From positions 76,766-140,765 of the forward strand of contig NZ_JAFLVR010000020.1 in NCBI RefSeq assembly GCF_017315985.1: a DNA stretch of 64,000 nucleotides. The letters are read 5' to 3'. The number at the start of each line of letters is the position of its first letter. The stretch's first letter is position 1. The notes below the pieces were generated by a model. That model was not told the DNA's origin, did no database searches, and was given only the letters and a program-made list of their open reading frames with translations. Source of the stretch: Candidatus Enterococcus murrayae. Lineage in GTDB: Bacteria; Bacillota; Bacilli; Lactobacillales; Enterococcaceae. A program made the translations under genes and the position numbers. Positions 55,011 to 63,683 of the stretch are shown here, in pieces.

Positions 55011-57578
55011 ATGCAAACAGTAGAAGAGCCATGGGTGAAAAGGCATCGTGGGCGCCTGCGGGTGTTTTTTGGGTTTGCTGCGGGTGTTGGAAAAACTTAC
55101 GGCATGCTGGCAGAAGCTCATGAATTATTACTGATGGGAAAAAATGTGGTGATCGGTTATATTGAACCGCATGATCGTCCAGATACCAATCGATTAGTGG
55201 AAGGATTACCCCAAATTCCTCCAAAAAAAATTCTCTATAAGCAAATGGTTTTGACCGAGCCGGATATTGATCAAATCATTCAACAAAAACCGGAAATCGT
55301 TTTGATTGATGAATTGGCTCATACCAATGCGGAAGGGTCTCGAAACCGTAAACGATACCAGGATGTCGATGAGCTGTTGAACGCTGGAATCGATGTTTTT
55401 ACTACCGTCAATGTTCAACACATCGAAAGTTTAAACGACATCGTTGAAGAAGTTACCGGAATCGAGGTCAAGGAAACGATTCCGGATACTTTTCTGCAGC
55501 AGGCCACAATCAAGGTAATCGACGTAGAGCCGGATGAATTGATAGAGCGCCTAGAGCAAGGAAAAATCTATGCCAATGAAAATGCTAAACGTGCGTTGCA
55601 GCACTTCTTCATCCCGCAAAAGCTGGATCAACTTCGGGGACTTGCGATCCAACGTGCATCGGATCATATTAATCGGATCAGTGGGAAAACGTTAAGAATA
55701 CAAAGCAAACTTCTGACAGTCGTGAATGATGCCTTCCCAAGAATGACAGAAAAGTGTATTCGCTGGACAGCTCGTTTGGCTCAAGGCCTAGGGGCGGAGT
55801 GGACAGTCATTCAGATTCGGACACAAGAGGATACACCTACTAATATTCCATTAGCAGATAAGCTAGGGGCAGAGGTAATAAGTATTGAAGAAGACGATAG
55901 CTTTGAGACGATTGTCGAGTTCGCCAAAATGACTGGTGTTACAGATATCATTATGGGGAAAAATCTGCGTCAACCATGGTATGAGAAGATCTTTACTGAA
56001 GCCTTCGATGATCGTTTATTAAAACGCTTGAATGATACCGAGCTGCATCTGATTCCTTTCAATGAAGAAAAGCAATCTTGGTTCTTTAAGACACGAACAG
56101 TCATTGAAGGGGGCGGAAAAGATCTGAGCATTGCGGTGGGAGGCGTATTTCTAGCGACCATTGTGACAGAATTGATGCAATACCTTCACGTTGGCGATCA
56201 AAATCTGATGCTGGTCTATATTTTTTTCATCCTACTAGTCGCTCGGACAACATCTGGCTATTTTTGGAGCGCTCTTTCTTCTATTTTAAGTGTGCTGTCT
56301 TTCAACTGGTTTTTTGTCGAGCCGCTATACTCACTGACAGTCTATAAACAGGGCTATCCGATTACTTTATTAATAATGTTTGTCGTCGCTTTGATGATCA
56401 GTAATTTGATGGTTCGTTTGAAAAAACAAGCAGACAGCTCAATGGAAAAAGAACATCAGATGGAAATCTTATATGAATTGAATAAGCAATATGTGTTAGC
56501 TGAAAGTCGAAAACAGATACTCGATATTTCTGCTACTTATTTATCCAGATTATTGGATCGAGAAGTAATTATTTTTGATCCCCGAGCAAAGGTCGAGAGC
56601 GTTCATTGTGTATCAAATAAGCAATCCGTTCTGGATAAAAAGGATGAGGCAGCTGTTGCTTTTTGGGCTGCGAAAAATCAAAAAGAAGCTGGTAACGGCA
56701 CAGATACATTGATCGGCGCCAAAGGCTTTTATCTGCCGATCGTCGCAAGTGGAAAAACGTTGGCCGTATTAGGTATTGAAAGAAATGCGAACCTTGAGCT
56801 AGAAAATGATCAGCTAAACTATCTGAAGCTGGTATTGACCCAAATCGCTGTAATTTTAGAACAAACTGAATTGAAGGAGGAAAAAGAGCAGGTAGAATTG
56901 GAAAACGAGCGTGAAAAGGTCCGAAGCAACCTGTTGCGTGCAGTATCGCATGATTTAAGAACACCGTTAACGGTTATTTCTGGGATCGCCGAGACGTTAG
57001 GTATCGGGACGGATTTAAAAGAAGAAACCCGCCAAAAATTGTTAAAAGATATCCAGGAAGAGTCCCAATGGCTGATTCGAATGGTAGAAAATTTATTATC
57101 CATCACTCGAATCAATATGGATACGATGAAGGTTACAAAAACTGCTGAACCCGTAGAAGAGATTATCGAAGCTGTTTACAAGCACTTAAAGAAGGTTTAT
57201 CCCGATGGGCAGGTTGAGATTCATCTTCCTGAAGAGGTCATATTTATTCAAGCAGATCCCATTTTGATCGAACAAGCGCTATTCAATCTCGTTGAAAATG
57301 CTTTTCGACACGGTGAAAAGAACCAACTGGTCAAATTGACCGTTTATCAAGAAAAGGAACAAACAGTCTTTGAAATTGAAAATCGCGGAGAGATACCACT
57401 GAAACAATTTCAAAAGATTCAGTCAAATTTAACCAGTACGAATGAAGTACCCGTTGATTCAAAAAATGGTTTGGGCATTGGGTTAAGTATTGTAAAAACG
57501 ATTATTCATGCCCATAATGGCAAAATGGAAATGACCGTCGGTGAAGGCAAGACACTCGTTAGAATTTATTTGAAGTGA
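55011..57578 (+). CDS. kdpD: sensor histidine kinase KdpD
   Basis: 855-residue K+-sensing kinase. The N-terminal KdpD domain has a Walker A-like FAAGVGKTYGM and DELAHTNAEGSRN. A universal-stress-protein-like domain (~230-365; c-di-AMP binds here in some Firmicutes) is followed by a four-helix membrane block (~375-480), a GAF-like segment, then H in AVSHDLRTPLTVI and ATP boxes NLVENAFRHG and GLGIGLSIV. Slightly shorter than E. coli KdpD but complete in domains. The ATG at 55011 follows AAAGGAGG. Overlap is absent; kdpE follows at 11 bases. Confidence 0.94.
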   Translation: MQTVEEPWVKRHRGRLRVFFGFAAGVGKTYGMLAEAHELLLMGKNVVIGYIEPHDRPDTNRLVEGLPQIPPKKILYKQMVLTEPDIDQIIQQKPEIVLIDELAHTNAEGSRNRKRYQDVDELLNAGIDVFTTVNVQHIESLNDIVEEVTGIEVKETIPDTFLQQATIKVIDVEPDELIERLEQGKIYANENAKRALQHFFIPQKLDQLRGLAIQRASDHINRISGKTLRIQSKLLTVVNDAFPRMTEKCIRWTARLAQGLGAEWTVIQIRTQEDTPTNIPLADKLGAEVISIEEDDSFETIVEFAKMTGVTDIIMGKNLRQPWYEKIFTEAFDDRLLKRLNDTELHLIPFNEEKQSWFFKTRTVIEGGGKDLSIAVGGVFLATIVTELMQYLHVGDQNLMLVYIFFILLVARTTSGYFWSALSSILSVLSFNWFFVEPLYSLTVYKQGYPITLLIMFVVALMISNLMVRLKKQADSSMEKEHQMEILYELNKQYVLAESRKQILDISATYLSRLLDREVIIFDPRAKVESVHCVSNKQSVLDKKDEAAVAFWAAKNQKEAGNGTDTLIGAKGFYLPIVASGKTLAVLGIERNANLELENDQLNYLKLVLTQIAVILEQTELKEEKEQVELENEREKVRSNLLRAVSHDLRTPLTVISGIAETLGIGTDLKEETRQKLLKDIQEESQWLIRMVENLLSITRINMDTMKVTKTAEPVEEIIEAVYKHLKKVYPDGQVEIHLPEEVIFIQADPILIEQALFNLVENAFRHGEKNQLVKLTVYQEKEQTVFEIENRGEIPLKQFQKIQSNLTSTNEVPVDSKNGLGIGLSIVKTIIHAHNGKMEMTVGEGKTLVRIYLK

Positions 57579-57589
57579 GGGGACATTGT

Positions 57590-58279
57590 ATGAAGCAATC
57601 CATTTTATTGATTGAAGATGATCCGAATATTACAGATTTTATGGAAGTTGTCTTGGACCAAGAACGTTATCAATTGACGATCGCCAGTAATGGAATGGAG
57701 GCCTTGACCGCATTGCAGACCACATCGATTGATTTAGTGTTATTAGACTTAGGGCTGCCAGATATTGATGGCATTGATCTGTTGAAGATCCTTCGCAAAC
57801 GAATGTATCTGCCTATTATCATTATTTCTGCGAGAAACAATGAAGAAGAGAAAGTGAAGGCTTTGGACTTAGGGGCGGATGACTATGTAACAAAACCGTT
57901 TGGTACAAATGAATTATTGGCACGTATTCGTACAGCTTTACGCCATCAAAATGTTCAAACGGAAGCACTAGCGGTTGTAGAAAATAAAGAGCTAAAAATT
58001 GATTTTGAGCGACAGCTAGTTTACAAAAAAGGTAAAGAAATTCATTTGACTAAAAATGAATACCGAATTTTAGCATTAATGTTTCATCAGTTAGGCAAGG
58101 TGGTCACTTATCAAGCCTTGATGACAGAGGTTTGGGGACCTTACAGTGAGGATTCTCAAACATTGCGAGTAAACATGTCTAATATTCGAAAAAAAATTGA
58201 GCAGGACACGTTGAAGCCTGAGTATCTGATTACCGAAATCGGAGTAGGTTATCGGCTGCGTGACCATCGTTCAGAATAA
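57590..58279 (+). CDS. kdpE: response regulator KdpE
   Basis: 229-residue OmpR-type regulator of kdp. Receiver domain with D53 in LVLLDLGLPDIDG and lysine in DDYVTKPFG; C-terminal winged helix with HLTKNEYRILALMF, LRVNMSNIRKKIE and GVGYRL. The ATG at 57590 follows TGAGGGGA. Unlike many species, the regulatory genes lie after the pump genes and the set is complete. A terminator follows at 58288. Confidence 0.93.
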   Translation: MKQSILLIEDDPNITDFMEVVLDQERYQLTIASNGMEALTALQTTSIDLVLLDLGLPDIDGIDLLKILRKRMYLPIIIISARNNEEEKVKALDLGADDYVTKPFGTNELLARIRTALRHQNVQTEALAVVENKELKIDFERQLVYKKGKEIHLTKNEYRILALMFHQLGKVVTYQALMTEVWGPYSEDSQTLRVNMSNIRKKIEQDTLKPEYLITEIGVGYRLRDHRSE

Positions 58280-58287
58280 TTTTTTTA

Positions 58288-58315
58288 TGTCGACCACTCA
58301 GGTCGGCATTTTTTG
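58288..58315 (+). terminator. terminator of kdp operon
   Basis: TGTCGACC (58288-58295), loop ACTCA, GGTCGGCA (58301-58308), then TTTTTTG. Confidence 0.82.
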
Positions 58316-58428
58316 TTCAAAAATAGTTAAGCATCACTAATTCTCCCAATTAAGGTTAGATTTGAAAAAGAACGAAAGCATTTAATTATAATTATTGTAA
58401 ATTGAAACAAGAATATCTTTGTTGTTAA

Positions 58429-58443
58429 TGATTATCTTTATCA
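58429..58443. promoter_or_regulatory. Fur/PerR-type box before metal ATPase gene
   Basis: TGATTATCTTTATCA agrees with the 7-1-7 Fur box TGATAATNATTATCA at all but two positions. It lies about 70 bases before the start codon, in an A/T-rich promoter region (for example TATAAT at 58387-58392). Fur, PerR or Zur boxes share this frame, so which regulator binds cannot be told. Confidence 0.5.
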
Positions 58444-58511
58444 TTTAGATGTTTCTATTTTCAATTAGAACTACCACGTGCTAATCTAGTTTTGAAGATA
58501 AATGGAGGCGC

Positions 58512-60314
58512 ATGATGATGAGTAATTCAAAGAAATTTTTATCCACGGTAGTAATAGGAATCATTGCATTGGTATTGGAGTTTGGTTTTCAACAGAATCA
58601 AGCAGCTTTTTGGTTAGTTGCAATTGTGGGTGGGATCATGACGATCTCTATGCTGATTGGAATGATCAAGACATTACGTTCAGGAAAATATGGGGTAGAT
58701 ATTTTGGCGATCACCGCGATCGTCGCTACTTTATTAGTTGGTGAATATTGGGCAAGTTTGATGGTTTTGATTATGTTGACTGGTGGAGACAGCTTGGAAG
58801 ATTATGCCAGCCATCAAGCAAGCAGGGAGCTGCGTTCCCTCTTGGATAATTCACCGCGAATCGCTCATCGCATCGAAGGTGAAGAGATCAGTGATTTGGC
58901 GGTGGAAGAGGTCCAAGTTGGTGACATGATAATGGTAAAGCCTGGTGAATTAGTGCCCGTCGATGGGCGGGTAGTTATGGGCGAATCCTTTGTGGATGAG
59001 TCCTCATTAACAGGAGAATCTAAGCCAATTGAGAAAAAAGTCAGCGATGAGCTGATGTCTGGCTCCATTAACGGAGATGCGGCTTTGCGCTTCAAAGTGA
59101 CAAAAGCCGCAAAGGATAGCCAGTATCAAACCTTAGTAAAGCTAGTTAAGGAATCAGAGGCGAAGCCAGCTCATTTTGTTCGTTTAGCCGATCGATATGC
59201 GGTTCCCTTCACAATTATTGCCTATTTAATTGGCGGCATCGCTTGGTTTGTCTCAAAGGATCCTGTTCGCTTCGCCGAAGTGCTGGTAGTGGCTTCTCCT
59301 TGTCCATTGATATTAGCAGCCCCTGTAGCACTAGTCGCTGGGATGAGCCGTTCAAGTCGAAATGGGATTGTTGTGAAAACAGGGACGACAATTGAAAAAT
59401 TAGCGCGAGCAAAAAGTATCGCTTTTGATAAAACTGGCACATTGACAGAAGGAAAGCTTTCGGTGGAAGAAATTATGGTAGCTTCTAATGATTTTTCCAA
59501 AGAAGAACTGATGGTGTATGCAGCTAGTGGCGAACAAGAATCTAGTCATATTTTGGCTCGATCACTCGTCGCTTATGCGAAAGAAAAGGGCGACACTTTA
59601 TATCCTGTATCAAAGCTGGAGGAGATTACAGGGCAAGGGATTCAGGCTGACGTAAACGGGAAAAAAATTCGTGTCGGAAAGGCTTCATTTGTTGGGTCAA
59701 CAATCGAATTAAGCAATCAGCAAACAGCTGTTTATGTTTCTTTAGAGGATCAATATATTGGATATATTACTTTTACGGATATTGTTCGTAAAGAATCTGC
59801 TGATACAATCAAAGCATTGAACGAATTAGGCATAAATAAGACTATTATGTTAACGGGAGACCATAAATCCATTGCCAATCAAATTGCTAGTGAAGTAGGC
59901 ATTTCAGAGGTCCATGCAGAATGCTTACCAGAAGAGAAAATCAATGTTTTAAAAGATTTGGATGAAACCGATCGGCCAGCTATCATGGTTGGTGATGGGG
60001 TAAATGATGCACCAGCTTTGGCGATTGCCGATATCGGTATCGCTATGGGGGCTCACGGGTCAACGGCTGCCAGTGAGAGCGCCGATGCAGTAATTCTGAA
60101 AGATGACTTAAGTCGAGTCTCAGAAGCTGTTCGTTTATCTCAAGACACCATGCGAATTGCTCGACAATCCGTATTGATCGGTATCGTGATATGTGTCGTT
60201 TTGATGCTGATTGCAAGTACTGGTGTAATTCCAGCTTTGCTGGGAGCTGCCCTGCAAGAAGTCATCGATACAGTTTCAATTTTGTCTGCTTTGAGAGCAA
60301 GAAAAGATCGCTAA
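58512..60314 (+). CDS. P1B-type heavy-metal-transporting ATPase
   Basis: 600-residue metal pump. It lacks an N-terminal metal-binding domain. The transmembrane metal motif is SPC (262-264, in VVASPCPLILAAPVA), phosphorylation D306 is in FDKTGTLTEG, actuator TGES at 167-170, and hinge MVGDGVNDAPALA. The HP locus usual in P1B pumps reads SSHILARS, so the proline is missing. An SPC motif is found in Co/Fe/Zn-type P1B-4 pumps; the Fur/PerR-like box upstream would suit iron or zinc efflux, but this is inference. Three ATGs stand in a row after GGAGG; 58515 or 58518 may be used. Confidence 0.85.
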   Translation: MMMSNSKKFLSTVVIGIIALVLEFGFQQNQAAFWLVAIVGGIMTISMLIGMIKTLRSGKYGVDILAITAIVATLLVGEYWASLMVLIMLTGGDSLEDYASHQASRELRSLLDNSPRIAHRIEGEEISDLAVEEVQVGDMIMVKPGELVPVDGRVVMGESFVDESSLTGESKPIEKKVSDELMSGSINGDAALRFKVTKAAKDSQYQTLVKLVKESEAKPAHFVRLADRYAVPFTIIAYLIGGIAWFVSKDPVRFAEVLVVASPCPLILAAPVALVAGMSRSSRNGIVVKTGTTIEKLARAKSIAFDKTGTLTEGKLSVEEIMVASNDFSKEELMVYAASGEQESSHILARSLVAYAKEKGDTLYPVSKLEEITGQGIQADVNGKKIRVGKASFVGSTIELSNQQTAVYVSLEDQYIGYITFTDIVRKESADTIKALNELGINKTIMLTGDHKSIANQIASEVGISEVHAECLPEEKINVLKDLDETDRPAIMVGDGVNDAPALAIADIGIAMGAHGSTAASESADAVILKDDLSRVSEAVRLSQDTMRIARQSVLIGIVICVVLMLIASTGVIPALLGAALQEVIDTVSILSALRARKDR

Positions 60315-60337
60315 ACGCTTCTCAGAAGAATAGTTAA

Positions 60338-60386
60338 AAAAAGTGCCATGTTCAGTCTGATTGACTAAGCATGGCACTTTATTGTA
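60338..60386. terminator. bidirectional terminator between convergent genes
   Basis: AAAGTGCCATG (60340-60350) and CATGGCACTTT (60370-60380). On the minus strand the stem is followed by a T-run (plus AAAAAA from 60335), and on the plus strand by ATTGTATT. Serves the metal ATPase gene and the secreted protein gene. Confidence 0.8.
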
Positions 60387-60444
60387 TTAACGTTTTCGAT
60401 CTATTTTCCAATTGCTCCGATTTTATCTAGTAAGTTCTTACATG

Positions 60445-61149
60445 CTAATAACAATGTCCGCCTCGGCCTCTTTGTCCGCCGGCACCTGATCCATCGCGTA
60501 ATCCGTGATGTGTTCCAGCACGACCAGCACCATTTTGCTGATTTTGTCCTGCTTGTGGAGTATAAGTACTTGGTTGAATAGCAGAATTTTCGCTATTTTG
60601 TTGTCCGCCGCCCACATTTTGATCATAAAGTGCAGTCTCATTATTGGCTTGCTGATTAGCCCCAGCTTGACCATAATTGTCTCCACTACCATAACCATTC
60701 CCGGCGAATTGTTGTGGATCTACAGCATCAGTGTTTTGCTGTCCATATTGATTCCCGGTGCCGTCTTGTGGCTGTACAGCGTAATTTGTCGCTTCAGCGG
60801 CATTCGGCTTCGGCTGTGGAGTGTTTGTGGTGGCGTTGTCTTGCTTTTCCTCATAATTTGGACAATTAGGAATTCTTGGTCCGTTCGCTTGTCCAGTGCC
60901 ATCCTGTTTTCCATTTCCGTAGCCGTTCTGTGCACCCGTTCCATTTCTTTGATCAAAGCCGTTCAAAATATGATTTTGACGCAATGGACAATCTTCTCTA
61001 GGCGCTTTGTAAATATTATTGATCGTACAATAGCGTAAATTTTGAACACCTTCTCCAGAAACAGCAGCATCCGCACGTAAAGTCGCGAAGCTAAGCATTC
61101 CAATAAAGAGCAAAGCTGCGGAAGTCATTCCCTTTTTATGCTTCATCAT
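60445..61149 (-). CDS. secreted Gly/Asn/Gln-rich protein of unknown function
   Basis: 234 residues. Signal peptide MMKHKKGMTSAALLFIGMLS... with probable cleavage after ADA. A short N-terminal conserved-looking segment with two cysteines (RYCTINNIYKAPREDCPLRQ) is followed by ~170 residues of low complexity with NGYGNG, QDGTG and GQQN-type repeats, ending in a Gly/Arg-rich GRGGHCY. I do not recognise a family. The ATG at 61149 follows AAAGGAGGAG. It has its own strong promoter and lies directly downstream of a two-component system, so it may be that system's target. Confidence 0.7.
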   Translation of the reverse strand: MMKHKKGMTSAALLFIGMLSFATLRADAAVSGEGVQNLRYCTINNIYKAPREDCPLRQNHILNGFDQRNGTGAQNGYGNGKQDGTGQANGPRIPNCPNYEEKQDNATTNTPQPKPNAAEATNYAVQPQDGTGNQYGQQNTDAVDPQQFAGNGYGSGDNYGQAGANQQANNETALYDQNVGGGQQNSENSAIQPSTYTPQAGQNQQNGAGRAGTHHGLRDGSGAGGQRGRGGHCY

Positions 61150-61169
61150 AAATGATCTCCTCCTTTTCA

Positions 61170-61197
61170 ACTATAGTATAGGAAGAGAATGTGTCAA
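61170..61197 (-). promoter_or_regulatory. promoter of secreted protein gene
   Basis: Minus strand TTGACA (plus 61192-61197), 16 bases, TATAGT (plus 61170-61175), in the 59-base gap between the kinase stop and the secreted protein start. Confidence 0.75.
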
Positions 61198-61208
61198 AAG
61201 TATGGCAA

Positions 61209-62645
61209 TTAAAAAGAAGGAAGAAAAATTTTGATTGTGAAATGTTCTTCATCAGCCTCTGCCGTAATTTGACCATGATGGCGGCGAATGACCTGTTTTG
61301 CAATCGACAAGCCAAGTCCAGTCCCATTTTTGTAGTTCTGGTGTTGACGATGGAAAGAGTCGAAGAGATGATCCGTATCAGGTATTGGAGCAAGCAGCTG
61401 ATTAGAAAGGGAGATGTTCAACGTTTCCTCCTCATTTGAAATAACGAGTCTAATCACAGATTTTTCAGGGGAGTACTTATTGGCATTATCCAGTAATATC
61501 TTGATCACTTGAGTAATGCGCATGTAATCTCCATCGATCATTTTAGGCTGCGTAAGCTGATTGATTAGCTGCACAGATTGCTCCTTATCACTAAAAACGA
61601 TTCGATAACTTCGCAACGCGTCGTTAATACAGTCTAAAGGATTGACCAATTCCTTTTGCAGCTGAAACTCCGTAGACTGCAGACGGCTTAGCTCTAATAG
61701 ATCGTTGACGAGCCTTTCTAGATTTGTGCTTTCCTTTAATAACTGTTGTAGATACTCTGTTTCTTCTGCGCTGCTTAGATACCCATCATTCATTGCTTCT
61801 AACGAACTTTTTATTACCATGACAGGTGTTCGAAGCTCATGAGAGATTTGCGAAAGAAAGTCTTTCTCTGATTGTTCCTTGCGTTCTCGAGCGGATTTTG
61901 CCTCGGCTAATCGTTGACTTAGTAGAGTGAGCTGGTCTCCAAGTTCCTGCAATTCATCCTTGGTCTGAATAGAGAGTTTCTCGTGATAGTTTTCTTTTGT
62001 AAGCTCCCCGGCATAATTTCGCATAGTTTCAATTGGTCTGACAAAACGCTTAGATAAACGCCAGGCAAGGATACTTGCAAGGATGACAGCCCCAAGAAGA
62101 CTGATTAGCAGCATAAAATAGCCAGATAATTGATTTTTATGAATAGCATCTACTTTTGAATACATCAGCACAACACCTTTGACTGAGCCTTCAGACAAGA
62201 TAGGAGTGGCAATCGTTAGTTCTTGTAATTGAAAAAGATTTCTTTTTTTTGTCACTTGTGTTTGTTTGCTGGCAAATGTTTTCGCCATAATGCTCTTAGC
62301 TTCATCAGGAGGGCTTTCCTGGTTGATTGAATCCTCGTGATGATAATTAATGATCGTGTTCATTTTTGAATCCAGTACCCAAACATTCTCACCAGCTATT
62401 TGATTGATAAAGCGCAAAAAGGCGCCATATCCGCCACCGCCTCCTTTTTGGCCTGTGCGAGATCCATTAGTAAAATAATCTGAAAGGGTGGCGCTAATCA
62501 ATTCACTTCGATGCGTCATTTCCTCCTGATGCAGATCCTCTGTTTGTTTCGCGAAAAGAATGCCGAAGAAAAGAGCACTCATTGTAGCAAAAATCAGTAA
62601 TAAGCCCACAAATTGCTGGATCAGTCGAATCGTAATTTTTTTCAT
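61209..62645 (-). CDS. sensor histidine kinase
   Basis: 478-residue membrane kinase. Two membrane helices (about 8-28 and 160-185) bracket an extracellular sensor with a glycine run (GQKGGGGGYGAF) and a Cache/PAS-like pattern (NVWVLDSKMNTIINY). HAMP follows (RFVRPIETMRNYAGEL). The phosphoacceptor H is in ISHELRTPVMVIKSSLE, ATP boxes ILLDNANKYSPE and GTGLGLSIAKQV. The ATG at 62645 overlaps the response regulator stop by four bases. Signal unknown. Confidence 0.85.
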   Translation of the reverse strand: MKKITIRLIQQFVGLLLIFATMSALFFGILFAKQTEDLHQEEMTHRSELISATLSDYFTNGSRTGQKGGGGGYGAFLRFINQIAGENVWVLDSKMNTIINYHHEDSINQESPPDEAKSIMAKTFASKQTQVTKKRNLFQLQELTIATPILSEGSVKGVVLMYSKVDAIHKNQLSGYFMLLISLLGAVILASILAWRLSKRFVRPIETMRNYAGELTKENYHEKLSIQTKDELQELGDQLTLLSQRLAEAKSARERKEQSEKDFLSQISHELRTPVMVIKSSLEAMNDGYLSSAEETEYLQQLLKESTNLERLVNDLLELSRLQSTEFQLQKELVNPLDCINDALRSYRIVFSDKEQSVQLINQLTQPKMIDGDYMRITQVIKILLDNANKYSPEKSVIRLVISNEEETLNISLSNQLLAPIPDTDHLFDSFHRQHQNYKNGTGLGLSIAKQVIRRHHGQITAEADEEHFTIKIFLPSF

Positions 62646-63325
62646 GTGGATTCCTCGATTCGGTAACCTTCGCCCCAAACAGTCTCGATCTGCCAGTCAC
62701 TAACGCCAGCTTTTTTCAATTTTGCCCGCAAACGCTTAATATGGCTATCTACTGTGCGGCTGTCACCGTAATAATCGTAACCCCAGACAGTGTCTAGCAG
62801 ATTGTCGCGAGTAAAGACTTTGTTTGGATATTTTGCAAATAAAACCAGTAATTCAAATTCCTTTTTAGTCAATTTGAGTTCTTTATCCTGGACGACAGCT
62901 TGACGATTTTCCAAAAGCAGGCGCATCGATCCTAAAGTCAGCTGCTTTATCATAGATTCTTTCTCAAAATCAATGCGCCGCATAATCGCCTTGATTCGAT
63001 ACAAGACTTCTTTTGGTGAAAAGGGTTTAATGATATAGTCGTCCGCACCTACCTCTAAACCTAAAATACGATCTGCATCCTCCGATTTAGCCGTGATCAT
63101 AATGATGGGAACCGTAGATTTTTCACGAATTTGTTGGCAAATCTCAAACCCATTTACATGCGGGAGCATGATGTCCAATAAGATAAAATCGACGGGATGA
63201 CTGTCAAAGTAAGGAAGTGCATCTTTACCGTCATAAACAACATCTGTCTCATAACCAGCTTCCTTCAAGTAACGATTCAAAACATCCACGATTTGTGTGT
63301 TGTCTTCGATGATCAATAGTTTCAT
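62642..63325 (-). CDS. OmpR-family response regulator
   Basis: 227-residue regulator. Receiver with D51 in FILLDIMLPHVNG and K in DDYIIKPFS; winged-helix output with LTKKEFELLVLFAKYPNKVFTRDNLLDTVWGY and DSHIKRLRAKLKKAG. Start at the ATG of MKLLIIEDN after GGAAGG; an in-frame TTG lies further upstream. A TATAAT (minus, plus 63362-63367) lies about 40 bases upstream. Probably co-transcribed with the kinase and possibly controlling the secreted protein gene. Confidence 0.87.
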   Translation of the reverse strand: MKLLIIEDNTQIVDVLNRYLKEAGYETDVVYDGKDALPYFDSHPVDFILLDIMLPHVNGFEICQQIREKSTVPIIMITAKSEDADRILGLEVGADDYIIKPFSPKEVLYRIKAIMRRIDFEKESMIKQLTLGSMRLLLENRQAVVQDKELKLTKKEFELLVLFAKYPNKVFTRDNLLDTVWGYDYYGDSRTVDSHIKRLRAKLKKAGVSDWQIETVWGEGYRIEEST

Positions 63326-63683
63326 ATCGGGCCTTCCTTTCAAAAGGGTGTCTGTCTATTCATTATATCGCAACTCTTTCATGGAAGGAGTCCCAAAAAG
63401 AAAATAGGATAAGATAGCGTAGTCTCTGTACAAATACATAATCATATAAGAAAATATCCGCGATTTATTGCTAAAAAAATAAGGTAAGCAAAATAAGACA
63501 GTCTTTCGCGGCAATTGAGCAATAATTTACAATCCAAATTTTTTGAAAGCGTTTTTTGTTATGATACACTGATTTTGTAAGTTCGATTAAAGCTATTCTT
63601 CGTATAAAAGGGGATGTTTATTTCAGAGCTCATTATTCGATTCAACCAACCGATTTATTTAAAAAGGAATGAGGTGTTTATCT
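63326..63683. promoter_or_regulatory. divergent intergenic region; cre box and extended -10 of glpO
   Basis: This 358-base gap lies between the leftward response regulator and the rightward glpO start. It contains a leftward TATAAT (plus 63362-63367). On the right side, TTGAAAGCGTTTTTT (63543-63557) matches the cre consensus at all but one position, directly before the extended -10 TGTTATGAT (63557-63565). About 120 bases of leader follow; I see no RAT, riboswitch or small gene in them. CcpA control of glycerol use is the expected meaning. Confidence 0.65.

Noticed and set aside
54938-55224. Short reading frames on both strands across the kdpC-kdpD junction
   Set aside because: They overlap the kdpC end, the hairpin and the kdpD start, have no ribosome site and no recognisable product; they are shadows of kdpD.
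60505-61038. Rightward hydrophobic reading frame of 177 codons opposite the secreted protein gene
   Set aside because: It is the complement of the low-complexity repeats, has no ribosome site, and the minus-strand gene has signal peptide, promoter and ribosome site.
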